Shown here in pieces: positions 5,979 to 12,679 of a DNA stretch of 12,679 nucleotides (position 1 is the stretch's first letter; each line of letters begins with the position of its first letter). The DNA is from Ruminococcaceae bacterium UBA1244 (lineage in GTDB: Bacteria > Bacillota > Clostridia > Oscillospirales > Acutalibacteraceae): NCBI GenBank assembly GCA_002308635.1, contig DBWG01000149.1:2772-15450 (forward strand), given 5' to 3'. Under the pieces are notes generated by a model. It was not told where the DNA came from. It searched no databases and saw only the letters and a list, made by a program, of their open reading frames with translations. A program made the position numbers and the translations under genes.

Positions 5979-7133
5979 ATGTCTCAGAAAATTACACGTC
6001 TTGTTCTTAAAAAAACCGCCGGATTTATGAAAAGAGCAGTCCGCTCTGTATGGTTCTGGTTCATAATGCTTGTTCCGGCAGCGTTTTTTCTGATCTTTCT
6101 TGCATCAAATGCCAGCGGTTTTGCGGATACATATTCCCGAACGGTATACAGGGTGATCTCCGTTTTCTGGAACAATATTTCGGGCATACTGCCGTTTTCG
6201 CTCGGCGAGGTGATACTTCTCCTGCTTCCTGCCGCTCTGCTTGCGTATATGGTATTTGTCATCGTCAGAACGGCACGTTCAAAGGGCAGAAGGATAAAGA
6301 CCGTACTCAGGGGATTTTTAAGGCTCATCGGTACAGCGTCGCTGATATTCTTTCTGTTCGTCACGAACTGCGGGATAAACTATTACTGTACGGACTTTTC
6401 AGAACTGGCGGGAATTTCTGCCCGAAGTGTATCGGCGGAGGAGCTTTATGAGGTCTGTGTTTTTCTTGCCGACAGCGCTTCACAGTGCCGCAGGAGTCTG
6501 CCGGAGGACGAAAACGGCGTTATGAAGATCAATGTATCCGATACGGCAGGGTATGCCCGTGACGCAGTGAACGGACTGCACTCACGCTATGACTTTGTGC
6601 CCGACGGCTACAGCGTTCCAAAAAGCGTTATGCTTTCGGAAAAGATGTCCTATCTGAATATTACGGGTGTCTATTTTCCGTTTACGTTTGAAGCCAATGT
6701 AAACACGGATGCACCTGATTTCACAGTGCCGTTTACAATGTGCCATGAGCTTGCCCATGTAAGAGGCATTATGCACGAGGAGGACGCAAATTTTGCGGCA
6801 TATCTTTCGTGTATATATTCCGGCAATACCGAACTTGAATACTCCGCGTATATGACCGCCATACTCTATACATCAAGGCATCTCCGCAGTGCGGACAGGG
6901 AGCTTTATTCAAAATATCTGACACATCTCAGCGATGGTGTCAGGAGAGATCTCGTGTCGCACAGCGAATACTGGAGCCGTTTTGAAACTCCCGCCGCAGA
7001 AACGGCATCAAAAATAAATGACAGCTATCTGAAATCCAACGGCCAGAAAAGCGGAGTCAAAAGCTACGGTGGACTTTCTGACCTGATAATTGCACATTAC
7101 TTTGATGAGAAAGACCGGAGCAAAGGCGAATAA
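5979..7133 (+). CDS. DUF3810 family membrane metalloprotease (putative)
   Basis: A 384-residue protein with three predicted membrane helices (about 23-45, 73-97 and 113-131) followed by a soluble domain of about 250 residues. The soluble part carries an HExxH zinc-protease motif, CHELAHVRG (H256, E257, H260), and a few residues later HEEDANFAAYL, where a third metal ligand (E267, E268 or D269) is expected. This arrangement is that of the DUF3810 family, a gluzincin-like group with no well-established substrate. Members recalled from memory usually read EDEANF at this point, so the Asp just before AN here may be a conservative change. With three helices and a cytosolic N terminus, the catalytic domain would face outside. 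AGGAGGG (5966-5972) is 6 nt before the ATG. No hairpin terminator is seen after the stop. The substrate is unknown. Confidence 0.85.
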   Translation: MSQKITRLVLKKTAGFMKRAVRSVWFWFIMLVPAAFFLIFLASNASGFADTYSRTVYRVISVFWNNISGILPFSLGEVILLLLPAALLAYMVFVIVRTARSKGRRIKTVLRGFLRLIGTASLIFFLFVTNCGINYYCTDFSELAGISARSVSAEELYEVCVFLADSASQCRRSLPEDENGVMKINVSDTAGYARDAVNGLHSRYDFVPDGYSVPKSVMLSEKMSYLNITGVYFPFTFEANVNTDAPDFTVPFTMCHELAHVRGIMHEEDANFAAYLSCIYSGNTELEYSAYMTAILYTSRHLRSADRELYSKYLTHLSDGVRRDLVSHSEYWSRFETPAAETASKINDSYLKSNGQKSGVKSYGGLSDLIIAHYFDEKDRSKGE

Positions 7134-7156
7134 GACATAAAATATCAAAAAATCCC

Positions 7157-7185
7157 TGTACAAACTACTTAAAATGTGATATACT
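7157..7185 (+). promoter_or_regulatory. Predicted promoter of the HD-GYP gene
   Basis: TGTACA (7157-7162), a 17-nt spacer and TATACT (7180-7185) preceded by TG, an extended -10. Transcription would start near 7192, giving a leader of about 50 nt that contains the hairpin at 7201-7215. Confidence 0.65.
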
Positions 7186-7200
7186 ATAGTTTAAAAGTTT

Positions 7201-7215
7201 GGCATTGATAATGCC
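7201..7215 (+). promoter_or_regulatory. Small inverted repeat in the HD-GYP gene leader
   Basis: GGCATT-GAT-AATGCC, a perfect 6-bp stem with a 3-nt loop. A competing pairing TTGGC (7199-7203) with GCCAA (7216-7220) also exists. It lies just after the predicted transcription start and 14 nt before the ribosome site, so it could be an operator, an mRNA-stabilising hairpin, or chance. There is no U tract after it, so it is not a terminator. Confidence 0.4.
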
Positions 7216-7241
7216 GCCAATTACCCGCAGAGGTGATAATA

Positions 7242-10200
7242 ATGAAAAAAATACTGATCGCCGACGGTTCCGATGTGAACCAATCCCTGCTGTATGAAAT
7301 ATTCGCATCACAGTATGAGATACTCAGAACGGACAACGGCGAGGATGGTTTCCGTCTGATACTCGAAAACAAGGATGAGCTTGCGGCAATCCTGATGAGC
7401 GAGTCCATAGCATCTCACACATCAAAGGAGACTGCGCTGACGCTTTCCGCACTGAAAGTGCTGGAAAATGTTCCTATCATCTATATGCTGGAAAACGGCT
7501 CTTCCGGTATAAAGCACCAGAAATTCAGCATACCCTTCAGCGAGGTGCTTGATTCTCCCGTTAATCCCTATATAGCAAAAAAGCGTGTCGCAAACCTGAT
7601 AGAGTTCTTTTCAAACAAAAAGGCTCTTGAACAGCTTGTGAGCGACCAGACAAAAAAGATACTCCAGCAGAATCGTGAGCTGAGGGAACAGCAGAAAAAA
7701 ATAAATACCATCAACAACGATGTCCTTGATACTCTCAGCACAGTCATAGAATACCGTGATGTTGAATCCGGCCGCCATATCCACAGGATAAGAAAATTCA
7801 CCGAAGTAATTCTCAGGATACTTGCGGAAAAATATCCCAAGTATAACATGACGGAGGATAAGATAGAGCTTATAACCTCGGCATCCTCGATTCACGATAT
7901 CGGAAAGATAGCTATTCCGGATTCAATACTCCTCAGCCCCCGCAGACTCACGTTTGAGGAGTTCCGTGTTATGAAGCAGCACACGATAAAGGGCTGTGAG
8001 ATACTCGACCAGCTTGAAGCTGTTGAAAAAAATGAGTATTTCAGATACTGTTATGACATCTGCCGCTATCACCACGAAAAATGGGACGGGATGGGCTATC
8101 CCGAAGGACTTGTCGGAGATCAGATACCGATCTGGGCGCAGGTGGTTTCGCTTGCTGACTGCTATGATGCGCTCACCAGCGACCGCCCGTATAAGTCTGC
8201 ATATTCACATGAACAGGCTGTTGAGATGATACGCACCGGAGCCTGCGGTGCTTTTTCGGATGAGATGATGGACTGCTTCAGTGCGGCACTGCCGAAGTTC
8301 AAGGAGCTTGCCATAGAATATGCCGACATAAACCACGCAGACAGGAATGTTTCTGCGCCTGCCGGAAAGTCTGAGGATAAGCGCTCCGGCGAGGATCACT
8401 CAAAGGACGTATACATCAAGATGGACAGGGACGACCTCATTGAAACTATTGAGCATCTCAAAAAGGCCGTCAGCGAAATGCAGAAGCGTGACCGCAGTGT
8501 GCTTGACAGGGTGTCCGATTTTGTGATTGATTTTGATATCAAAAACGATATGCTCCACGAGAGAAAGGGTACAATGAGGGATATCTGCGGATTTGTCCCA
8601 AAGAACTATGAGGAAACAATAAATATCCTGTCCGACTGCGTCATGGAAAACTACAAGGCGGATTTTTCAAAGGTGTTCCGTCTGAGAAGTATCAGGGATC
8701 AGCTTGAAAGCGGCGAAGAAAGCATAGTCTTTGAATGTCTGATGGATGTCGGCGACGGAGAATACACCGATGTCAGGTGTACAGCCGTTCCGCTTGCTGA
8801 GGACGGAGAGATAGATAAGATATGCTTTATCCTGACAAGGCTCCACAAAAACAGCATCGACCACCCATTTGCGTCTGACCGTGATATAGTGACAGGTCTC
8901 TGGAACTATACCGGAGTGAAGCGTGAGGTGGACGACTACATAGAAAACAACGGCAAAAACGGATATCATGCCCTTGTTATGATCGACATAGACGACTTCC
9001 GCAGCGTCAACCGTGCGGCAGGCTACCGCTTCGGAAATGATATCCTCTGTGATATCACCAACCTTCTCAAATATCAGATCAGCGGAGGAAATATCCTCGG
9101 ACGCATCGAGGATGATAACTTTGTCGTATTCATCAACGACTGTCCCGACAAAGAGGAACGTGACCTCATTATCGAGGATATTTTCAGCTGTATCCACAAA
9201 ACATATATTTTCGGCGAGGAGAGGACTCCCGATATCTCGGCTTCACTGGGAATTGCGCTCTATCCTAAGGACGGCAAAAATTTTGACGACCTTTTCAGGA
9301 ACGCTTCAAAGGCGGTGGAGATCGCAAAACTCAACGGAAAGAATATGTATCTCTATTACAACCAAAATATGGACGAAAACTGGGAGCTTGAAAAAATAGA
9401 TTCTTCTCTCAGGATAAAGCAGTCCGGCGAGCTTGGCAAAACAGGCTTTGAGGAGTATTTTATCCCCGTTACGGACGCAGCCAGCGGATATATCTTCTCG
9501 TATGAGATGCTTGGCATTGATGCAGGATATATGTCCGGACTTACGAGCGTCAGCAGCATATTTGAAGAGGCTCTCAGACACGAAAATATCACGGCTCTTT
9601 GTCTTAATGACCTTGACCGCCTTTTTGCATCGGTATATTCTTTGCAGAATGAAAAAATATCCATGCCGGAGCTTTCCGTGCTGACACTTTTTGACGGCGG
9701 CGAGACCGATCTCGTGATACCGGCGCTGGAGGATATCCTCAGTAAACACCCCATCGACTGCCGGAATATCTGCTTCATGCTCTCTCATGATATGCTCGAA
9801 CAGATGACCTCAGCAGAAATATCAGGCTTCTGTTCACAGCTCAGGAGCTTCGGATTCGGAGTCGGGATATTCAATGTCGGTGTTAGGAACATCAACGTGA
9901 ACTGCTTTGTGGGCGGACTTTTTGACAGGATAGTTTTTTCCCGTGAATTCATCCGTTCCGTTTCGGACGATGTTTATGACCTTGAGATACTTGCAGGGCT
10001 TATCAGGTATTTTGAAAAGCTCGGCACAAAATGCGTTCTTCCCGGCGGAACTTCCGAAGAGCTTATCTATGCGCTCAGGGACAGGACATCCTGCTCCTTC
10101 GGCATCCACAAGGAACAGCTCATTACGCTTGAGGAGTTCCGTATGCAGATGAACGCATCCTCGATCGTCAGGGAGTATCCTGCACTTTCCCATGAAAAGA

Positions 10201-11129
10201 CATCTCTCGTACTCAACGAAAAGATGTATGACGAGATACTCGAACAAACAAAGTCATTCATTCTTGAATGGTCGCCCCGCTTTGACAAAATAAAGCTTTC
10301 AGGCTCGTTCTCCTGCATCTACGGATATGAACCCGATCCCGATGATTTTGTCCGTGATCTCGGCAAAAACGAGATGATACACAACGATGACAAAAAGAAG
10401 CTCATAGAAAAAATGAACGCCGCCCGTTCCGACCGTTCCGACTCCGAAGCTTTTGTCAGGGTATTCAACAAAAAGACTGGCGAATATCTCTGGAACAGAG
10501 TAAGGTTCGTAACGATACGCAACGCTTCCGACATTCCTGTCAGGATAATGGCAGTGTTTACCGATATTTCCGACAGCCGCAGCGATCCTGTTGACGGCAG
10601 ACGCAAGGACAGGACGGACTTCATCACAAACCTCTACAACAAACATGCCGCCGAAAACAAGATAAAGAATTATCTCTATGACGAGGGCGCAGGCTCAGGA
10701 CATTCGTTCCTTATCGCCGAGATATGCGGCTTTGAAGCGCTTGAACATAGTCTTGGTTCAGTTTTTGCAAATGCCGTACTCAAAGAGGCAGCTCAGAACA
10801 TACGTGAGCTTTTCCGTGATTCCGACATTATCGGCAGAAGCACCGGCAGCCGCTTTATCGTCTTTGTCAAGGGTCTTGACGACAAGGCAAAGGTGCTTGA
10901 AAAAGCCGAGCAGATATGCAGGATAATCAACAATTCCTATCAGTCCGATGCAGGTGAGATAACCGTTTTCGGAAAGGTCGGCATAAGTGTCTTCCCGTCA
11001 AACGGCAGTACATACGACGATCTTTATTCTGCGGCTCTGAGGGCACTCTATTTTGCAAAGCACAACATCAGGTGCAATGCAGCATTCGTATCCGACTCCA
11101 ACAATTCAACAAAGCTTCTCCATGAATAA
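7242..11129 (+). CDS. HD-GYP cyclic-di-GMP phosphodiesterase fused to degenerate REC, GGDEF, EAL and GGDEF domains
   Basis: A 1295-residue cytosolic protein. The order is receiver-like domain (1-122), coiled coil (125-160), HD-GYP (160-350), charged linker, PAS-like (415-540), GGDEF-like (546-705), EAL-like (720-970), PAS (995-1115) and GGDEF-like (1125-1285). The receiver keeps D8 but has G9, S53 and S105 where the second acidic residue, phospho-Asp and Lys are expected. The HD-GYP domain keeps H179, H218-D219, H247, HHEKWDGMGYP (277-287) and D306, so cyclic-di-GMP hydrolysis is likely. The signature loop of GGDEF-1 is EDDNF (623-627) and of GGDEF-2 is TGSRF (1201-1205). GGDEF-2 keeps an RxxD site (R1192-D1195) at canonical spacing. 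The EAL position reads EML (755-757), and the ligand blocks that follow are lost. ATG 7242 is preferred: GTG 7233 overlaps the ribosome site GAGGTG (7230-7235). The gene has its own promoter and terminator. Domain limits are by eye. Confidence 0.93.
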   Translation: MKKILIADGSDVNQSLLYEIFASQYEILRTDNGEDGFRLILENKDELAAILMSESIASHTSKETALTLSALKVLENVPIIYMLENGSSGIKHQKFSIPFSEVLDSPVNPYIAKKRVANLIEFFSNKKALEQLVSDQTKKILQQNRELREQQKKINTINNDVLDTLSTVIEYRDVESGRHIHRIRKFTEVILRILAEKYPKYNMTEDKIELITSASSIHDIGKIAIPDSILLSPRRLTFEEFRVMKQHTIKGCEILDQLEAVEKNEYFRYCYDICRYHHEKWDGMGYPEGLVGDQIPIWAQVVSLADCYDALTSDRPYKSAYSHEQAVEMIRTGACGAFSDEMMDCFSAALPKFKELAIEYADINHADRNVSAPAGKSEDKRSGEDHSKDVYIKMDRDDLIETIEHLKKAVSEMQKRDRSVLDRVSDFVIDFDIKNDMLHERKGTMRDICGFVPKNYEETINILSDCVMENYKADFSKVFRLRSIRDQLESGEESIVFECLMDVGDGEYTDVRCTAVPLAEDGEIDKICFILTRLHKNSIDHPFASDRDIVTGLWNYTGVKREVDDYIENNGKNGYHALVMIDIDDFRSVNRAAGYRFGNDILCDITNLLKYQISGGNILGRIEDDNFVVFINDCPDKEERDLIIEDIFSCIHKTYIFGEERTPDISASLGIALYPKDGKNFDDLFRNASKAVEIAKLNGKNMYLYYNQNMDENWELEKIDSSLRIKQSGELGKTGFEEYFIPVTDAASGYIFSYEMLGIDAGYMSGLTSVSSIFEEALRHENITALCLNDLDRLFASVYSLQNEKISMPELSVLTLFDGGETDLVIPALEDILSKHPIDCRNICFMLSHDMLEQMTSAEISGFCSQLRSFGFGVGIFNVGVRNINVNCFVGGLFDRIVFSREFIRSVSDDVYDLEILAGLIRYFEKLGTKCVLPGGTSEELIYALRDRTSCSFGIHKEQLITLEEFRMQMNASSIVREYPALSHEKTSLVLNEKMYDEILEQTKSFILEWSPRFDKIKLSGSFSCIYGYEPDPDDFVRDLGKNEMIHNDDKKKLIEKMNAARSDRSDSEAFVRVFNKKTGEYLWNRVRFVTIRNASDIPVRIMAVFTDISDSRSDPVDGRRKDRTDFITNLYNKHAAENKIKNYLYDEGAGSGHSFLIAEICGFEALEHSLGSVFANAVLKEAAQNIRELFRDSDIIGRSTGSRFIVFVKGLDDKAKVLEKAEQICRIINNSYQSDAGEITVFGKVGISVFPSNGSTYDDLYSAALRALYFAKHNIRCNAAFVSDSNNSTKLLHE

Positions 11130-11135
11130 AACAAA

Positions 11136-11167
11136 ACGCACGGTCTGGTTCGGATCGTGCGTTTTTT
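11136..11167 (+). terminator. Rho-independent terminator of the HD-GYP gene
   Basis: An 11-bp stem with two G-T wobbles, ACGCACGGTCT / GGATCGTGCGT-type pairing across 11136-11162, a 5-nt loop and six T residues (11162-11167). It starts 6 nt after the stop codon. Confidence 0.92.
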
Positions 11168-11173
11168 GCCGTA

Positions 11174-11210
11174 TTCAACCAACGGTTTAGAATGAGGATG
11201 AATGGTTGAA
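11174..11210 (+). promoter_or_regulatory. Inverted repeat upstream of the amylase promoter (possible operator)
   Basis: TTCAACCA (11174-11181) and its exact reverse complement TGGTTGAA (11203-11210) are separated by 21 nt. The right arm ends 20 nt before the amylase -35 box, a place suited to an activator or repressor. It is not a terminator, having a long loop and no T run, and it does not match the catabolite (cre) consensus. The regulator is unknown. Confidence 0.45.
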
Positions 11211-11229
11211 CATATAAACAAAATGTTGC

Positions 11230-11258
11230 TTGAAATTTTTTCCTCTGTGTTTTATGAT
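11230..11258 (+). promoter_or_regulatory. Predicted strong sigma-A promoter of the amylase gene
   Basis: TTGAAA (11230-11235), a 17-nt spacer and TATGAT (11253-11258), each 5 of 6 to consensus. Transcription would start near 11265, about 32 nt before the ATG. Confidence 0.78.
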
Positions 11259-11296
11259 AAATACAGAACAGTAAACGAAATGGAGATGATGCAGAA

Positions 11297-12550
11297 ATGT
11301 CAGCACTAATGGAAAAATGTCAGGACGGAACGATACTTCACTGCTTCAACTGGGATCTGAAGGACATCACCTCATGTATGGAGGATATAGCAGCGTCCGG
11401 TTTTTCGTCCGTACAGCTCCCGCCTGTACAGACGACACATTATGACAGCGAAAAGGGCCGTCCCTGGCACATAGTATATCAGCCTGCCGCTATGAAAGTA
11501 AAGCCCGTTCTCAAAGACAGTCTGCGTGAGCTTTGCAGTGAGGCTCATAAAAACGGGGTAAAGGTCATTGTTGATGTTGTATCGAATCACCTGATATACC
11601 GAAAGGGCATTTCTCCCGATGATTACAAAAAGCCGGATCACTGGCATAACGGCGGAAGGCTGACTGACTTTACCAGCCGCCTGAACATCACCACCGGAAA
11701 TCTCTGCGGGATGGGTGATCTCAACACCGAAAACAAGGAGGTACAGCAGCACGTAAAGGACTTTCTTGATGAGCTTTATGAATCAGGTGCTGACGGTATA
11801 CGCTGGGATGCCGCAAAGCATATCGGGCTTCCGAGCGAGGGCAGCGACTATTGGCCGTCTGTTCTCGACAAGAGATTCTACAACTACGGCGAGATACTCG
11901 AAGGACCTGTTGATTCTGACGAACAGTATGAGCTTATGGAGGAATATGCTTCTCTGATGTCCGTGACGGACAGTCTTTACGGGATATATCTCGTTGACGC
12001 TTTCAAGAGCGGAAAAGCACCCGACTGTGAAAGCAAGTGGCTGAAATACGGCATAAGCGCCGAGAGGCTTGTGTTCTGGGGCGAAAGCCATGATACATAT
12101 TCAAACGGTCCTGACGAAAAGGACGCAACAACAAGGCTGTCTCAGAATATCATTGACAGAGCTTATGCGGTTGCTGCTTCAAGAGAAGGTGCTGCGGCGC
12201 TGTACCTGTCACGTCCGGCAGAAATTGACAAGCGTAAGATAATCTACGGCACAAAAGGCAGTATGCACTTCACAAGCCCTGAAGTAAGTGCTGTAAACTT
12301 TTTCCATAATGCGATGGCAGGGAAGAAGGACAAGTTCATCGCCGATAACAACTGTGCCGTAATAACCCGCAAAAACGGCGGTGCAGTGATCGTCATGGGT
12401 TCCGGCAGCGGAAAGGTGACGGTAAAAAATGCCGGAGGATATGCTGTTCCGGGAAAATACACCGACAGAGTTTCGGGAAATATATTCACTGTCACCAAAA
12501 AAGAAATTACCGGCACCGTTGGCGGCACCGGCATTGCAGTAATCTATTGA
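11297..12550 (+). CDS. Alpha-amylase, GH13 family, AmyE-like (subfamily 28), without signal peptide
   Basis: A 417-residue glycoside hydrolase expected to cleave alpha-1,4-glucan links by the retaining GH13 mechanism. The chain enters the barrel at once with ILHCFNWDLKDI, like ILHAWNWSF of B. subtilis AmyE. Conserved regions are DVVSNH (I), GIRWDAAKH with nucleophile D171 (II), FYNYGEI with acid/base E199 (III), and ESHDTYSN with H265 and D266 (IV). All three catalytic acids are intact. AVAASREGAAALYLSRP, FFHNAMAG and a C-terminal beta domain ending GGTGIAVIY also follow AmyE, which supports subfamily 28. There is no signal peptide, and an in-frame TAA at 11258-11260 excludes a hidden one, so the enzyme appears cytoplasmic. 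There is no starch-binding or dockerin module. The ribosome site is weak (GGAG 11282-11285, 11 nt upstream). The likely substrates are imported maltodextrins or glycogen, which is an inference. Confidence 0.93.
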   Translation: MSALMEKCQDGTILHCFNWDLKDITSCMEDIAASGFSSVQLPPVQTTHYDSEKGRPWHIVYQPAAMKVKPVLKDSLRELCSEAHKNGVKVIVDVVSNHLIYRKGISPDDYKKPDHWHNGGRLTDFTSRLNITTGNLCGMGDLNTENKEVQQHVKDFLDELYESGADGIRWDAAKHIGLPSEGSDYWPSVLDKRFYNYGEILEGPVDSDEQYELMEEYASLMSVTDSLYGIYLVDAFKSGKAPDCESKWLKYGISAERLVFWGESHDTYSNGPDEKDATTRLSQNIIDRAYAVAASREGAAALYLSRPAEIDKRKIIYGTKGSMHFTSPEVSAVNFFHNAMAGKKDKFIADNNCAVITRKNGGAVIVMGSGSGKVTVKNAGGYAVPGKYTDRVSGNIFTVTKKEITGTVGGTGIAVIY

Positions 12551-12578
12551 AATATCATATCAGGCTATGTATAAGAAA

Positions 12579-12604
12579 GTCCCCTGTTCAATTGAACAGG
12601 GGAC
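12579..12604. terminator. Perfect 26-base palindrome, likely shared terminator of two convergent genes
   Basis: GTCCCCTGTTCAA and its exact complement TTGAACAGGGGAC abut at the centre (12579-12604), a 13-bp arm on each side. It lies 28 nt after the amylase stop and 7 nt after the stop of the minus-strand gene. The flanks are AATTTGTTTATTTG on plus and TTTCTTATA on minus, so both U tracts are imperfect. It probably works in both directions. Confidence 0.75.
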
Positions 12605-12611
12605 AATTTGT

Positions 12612-12679
12612 TTATTTGACTGTTACTGTGAAATACTTCTTTACGATAGTGCCTGCCGAATCCTTAGCCTTTACACAGA
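12612..12679 (-). CDS. C-terminal end of a probable surface or secreted protein with an Ig-like domain (partial)
   Basis: The reverse strand is open from the right edge for 21 codons to TAA (12612-12614). The peptide is CVKAKDSAGTIVKKYFTVTVK at the C terminus, split here as CVKAKDSAGT and IVKKYFTVTVK. The pattern of Val-Lys-Ala, Asp-Ser-Ala-Gly turn, then alternating Thr-Val strand is typical of the last two beta strands of bacterial Ig-like domains in secreted proteins. No LPXTG anchor or dockerin follows it. It ends next to a plausible shared terminator, which supports it as a real gene end. The fragment is too short to name the protein. Confidence 0.6.
   Translation of the reverse strand, partial: CVKAKDSAGTIVKKYFTVTVK

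Noticed and set aside
7186..7241. Cyclic-di-GMP riboswitch upstream of the HD-GYP gene
   Set aside because: The leader of about 50 nt is too short for GEMM-I or GEMM-II folds and only a 6-bp hairpin is present.
8667..9197. A 176-codon minus-strand open frame inside the HD-GYP gene, with several others
   Set aside because: The plus strand encodes continuous recognisable domains through this region; the antisense frames have no ribosome sites or family features.
11174..11210. Terminator or cre site before the amylase gene
   Set aside because: The 21-nt loop and absence of a T run exclude a terminator, and the sequence does not fit the cre consensus.

Overview
The window looks like chromosomal DNA from a low-to-mid GC Gram-positive anaerobe of the class Clostridia. 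The best fit is a Ruminococcus-like member of the Oscillospiraceae. This is inferred from the gene families: homodimer-type glycyl-tRNA synthetase, class 1B dihydroorotate dehydrogenase (PyrD with PyrK), a short MecA-like adaptor, a VanZ-like membrane protein, a DUF3810 metalloprotease, and multidomain cyclic-di-GMP proteins. Strong GGAGG ribosome sites and extended -10 promoters support it. The genus is not proven. There are no tRNA or rRNA genes, CRISPR arrays, insertion sequences or prophage genes, and no gene-free stretch longer than about 180 bases.

Layout: (1) 1-1276, minus strand: the 5' part of a glycyl-tRNA synthetase gene running off the left edge, then a small lipoprotein gene ending in a hairpin terminator. 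(2) 1391-5273, plus strand: one promoter, five tightly packed genes and one strong terminator. The genes are pyrK, pyrD, a histidine phosphatase, ruvX and a VanZ-like membrane protein, joined by overlaps of 1 and 4 nt or gaps of 13 and 18 nt. (3) 5272-5841, minus strand: a MecA-like adaptor, convergent with the operon. (4) 5930-7133, plus strand: a DUF3810 membrane metalloprotease, divergent from mecA. (5) 7157-11167, plus strand: a 1295-residue cyclic-di-GMP protein with its own promoter and terminator. (6) 11174-12550, plus strand: an AmyE-like GH13 alpha-amylase without a signal peptide, behind a strong promoter and an inverted repeat. (7) 12579-12679: a perfect 26-base palindrome (shared terminator) and the last 21 codons of a minus-strand gene, probably a surface protein ending in an Ig-like domain.

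The most unusual item is the large protein at 7242-11129. It reads as degenerate receiver, coiled coil, intact HD-GYP phosphodiesterase, PAS, degenerate GGDEF, degenerate EAL, PAS, degenerate GGDEF. Only the HD-GYP domain keeps its catalytic residues. The last GGDEF domain keeps a correctly spaced RxxD inhibitory site, so the protein may be a cyclic-di-GMP hydrolase surrounded by non-catalytic sensory or binding domains. The pyr operon combines the two subunits of pyrimidine synthesis step four with an rRNA-processing nuclease and a membrane protein, and shows no room for a PyrR-type attenuator.
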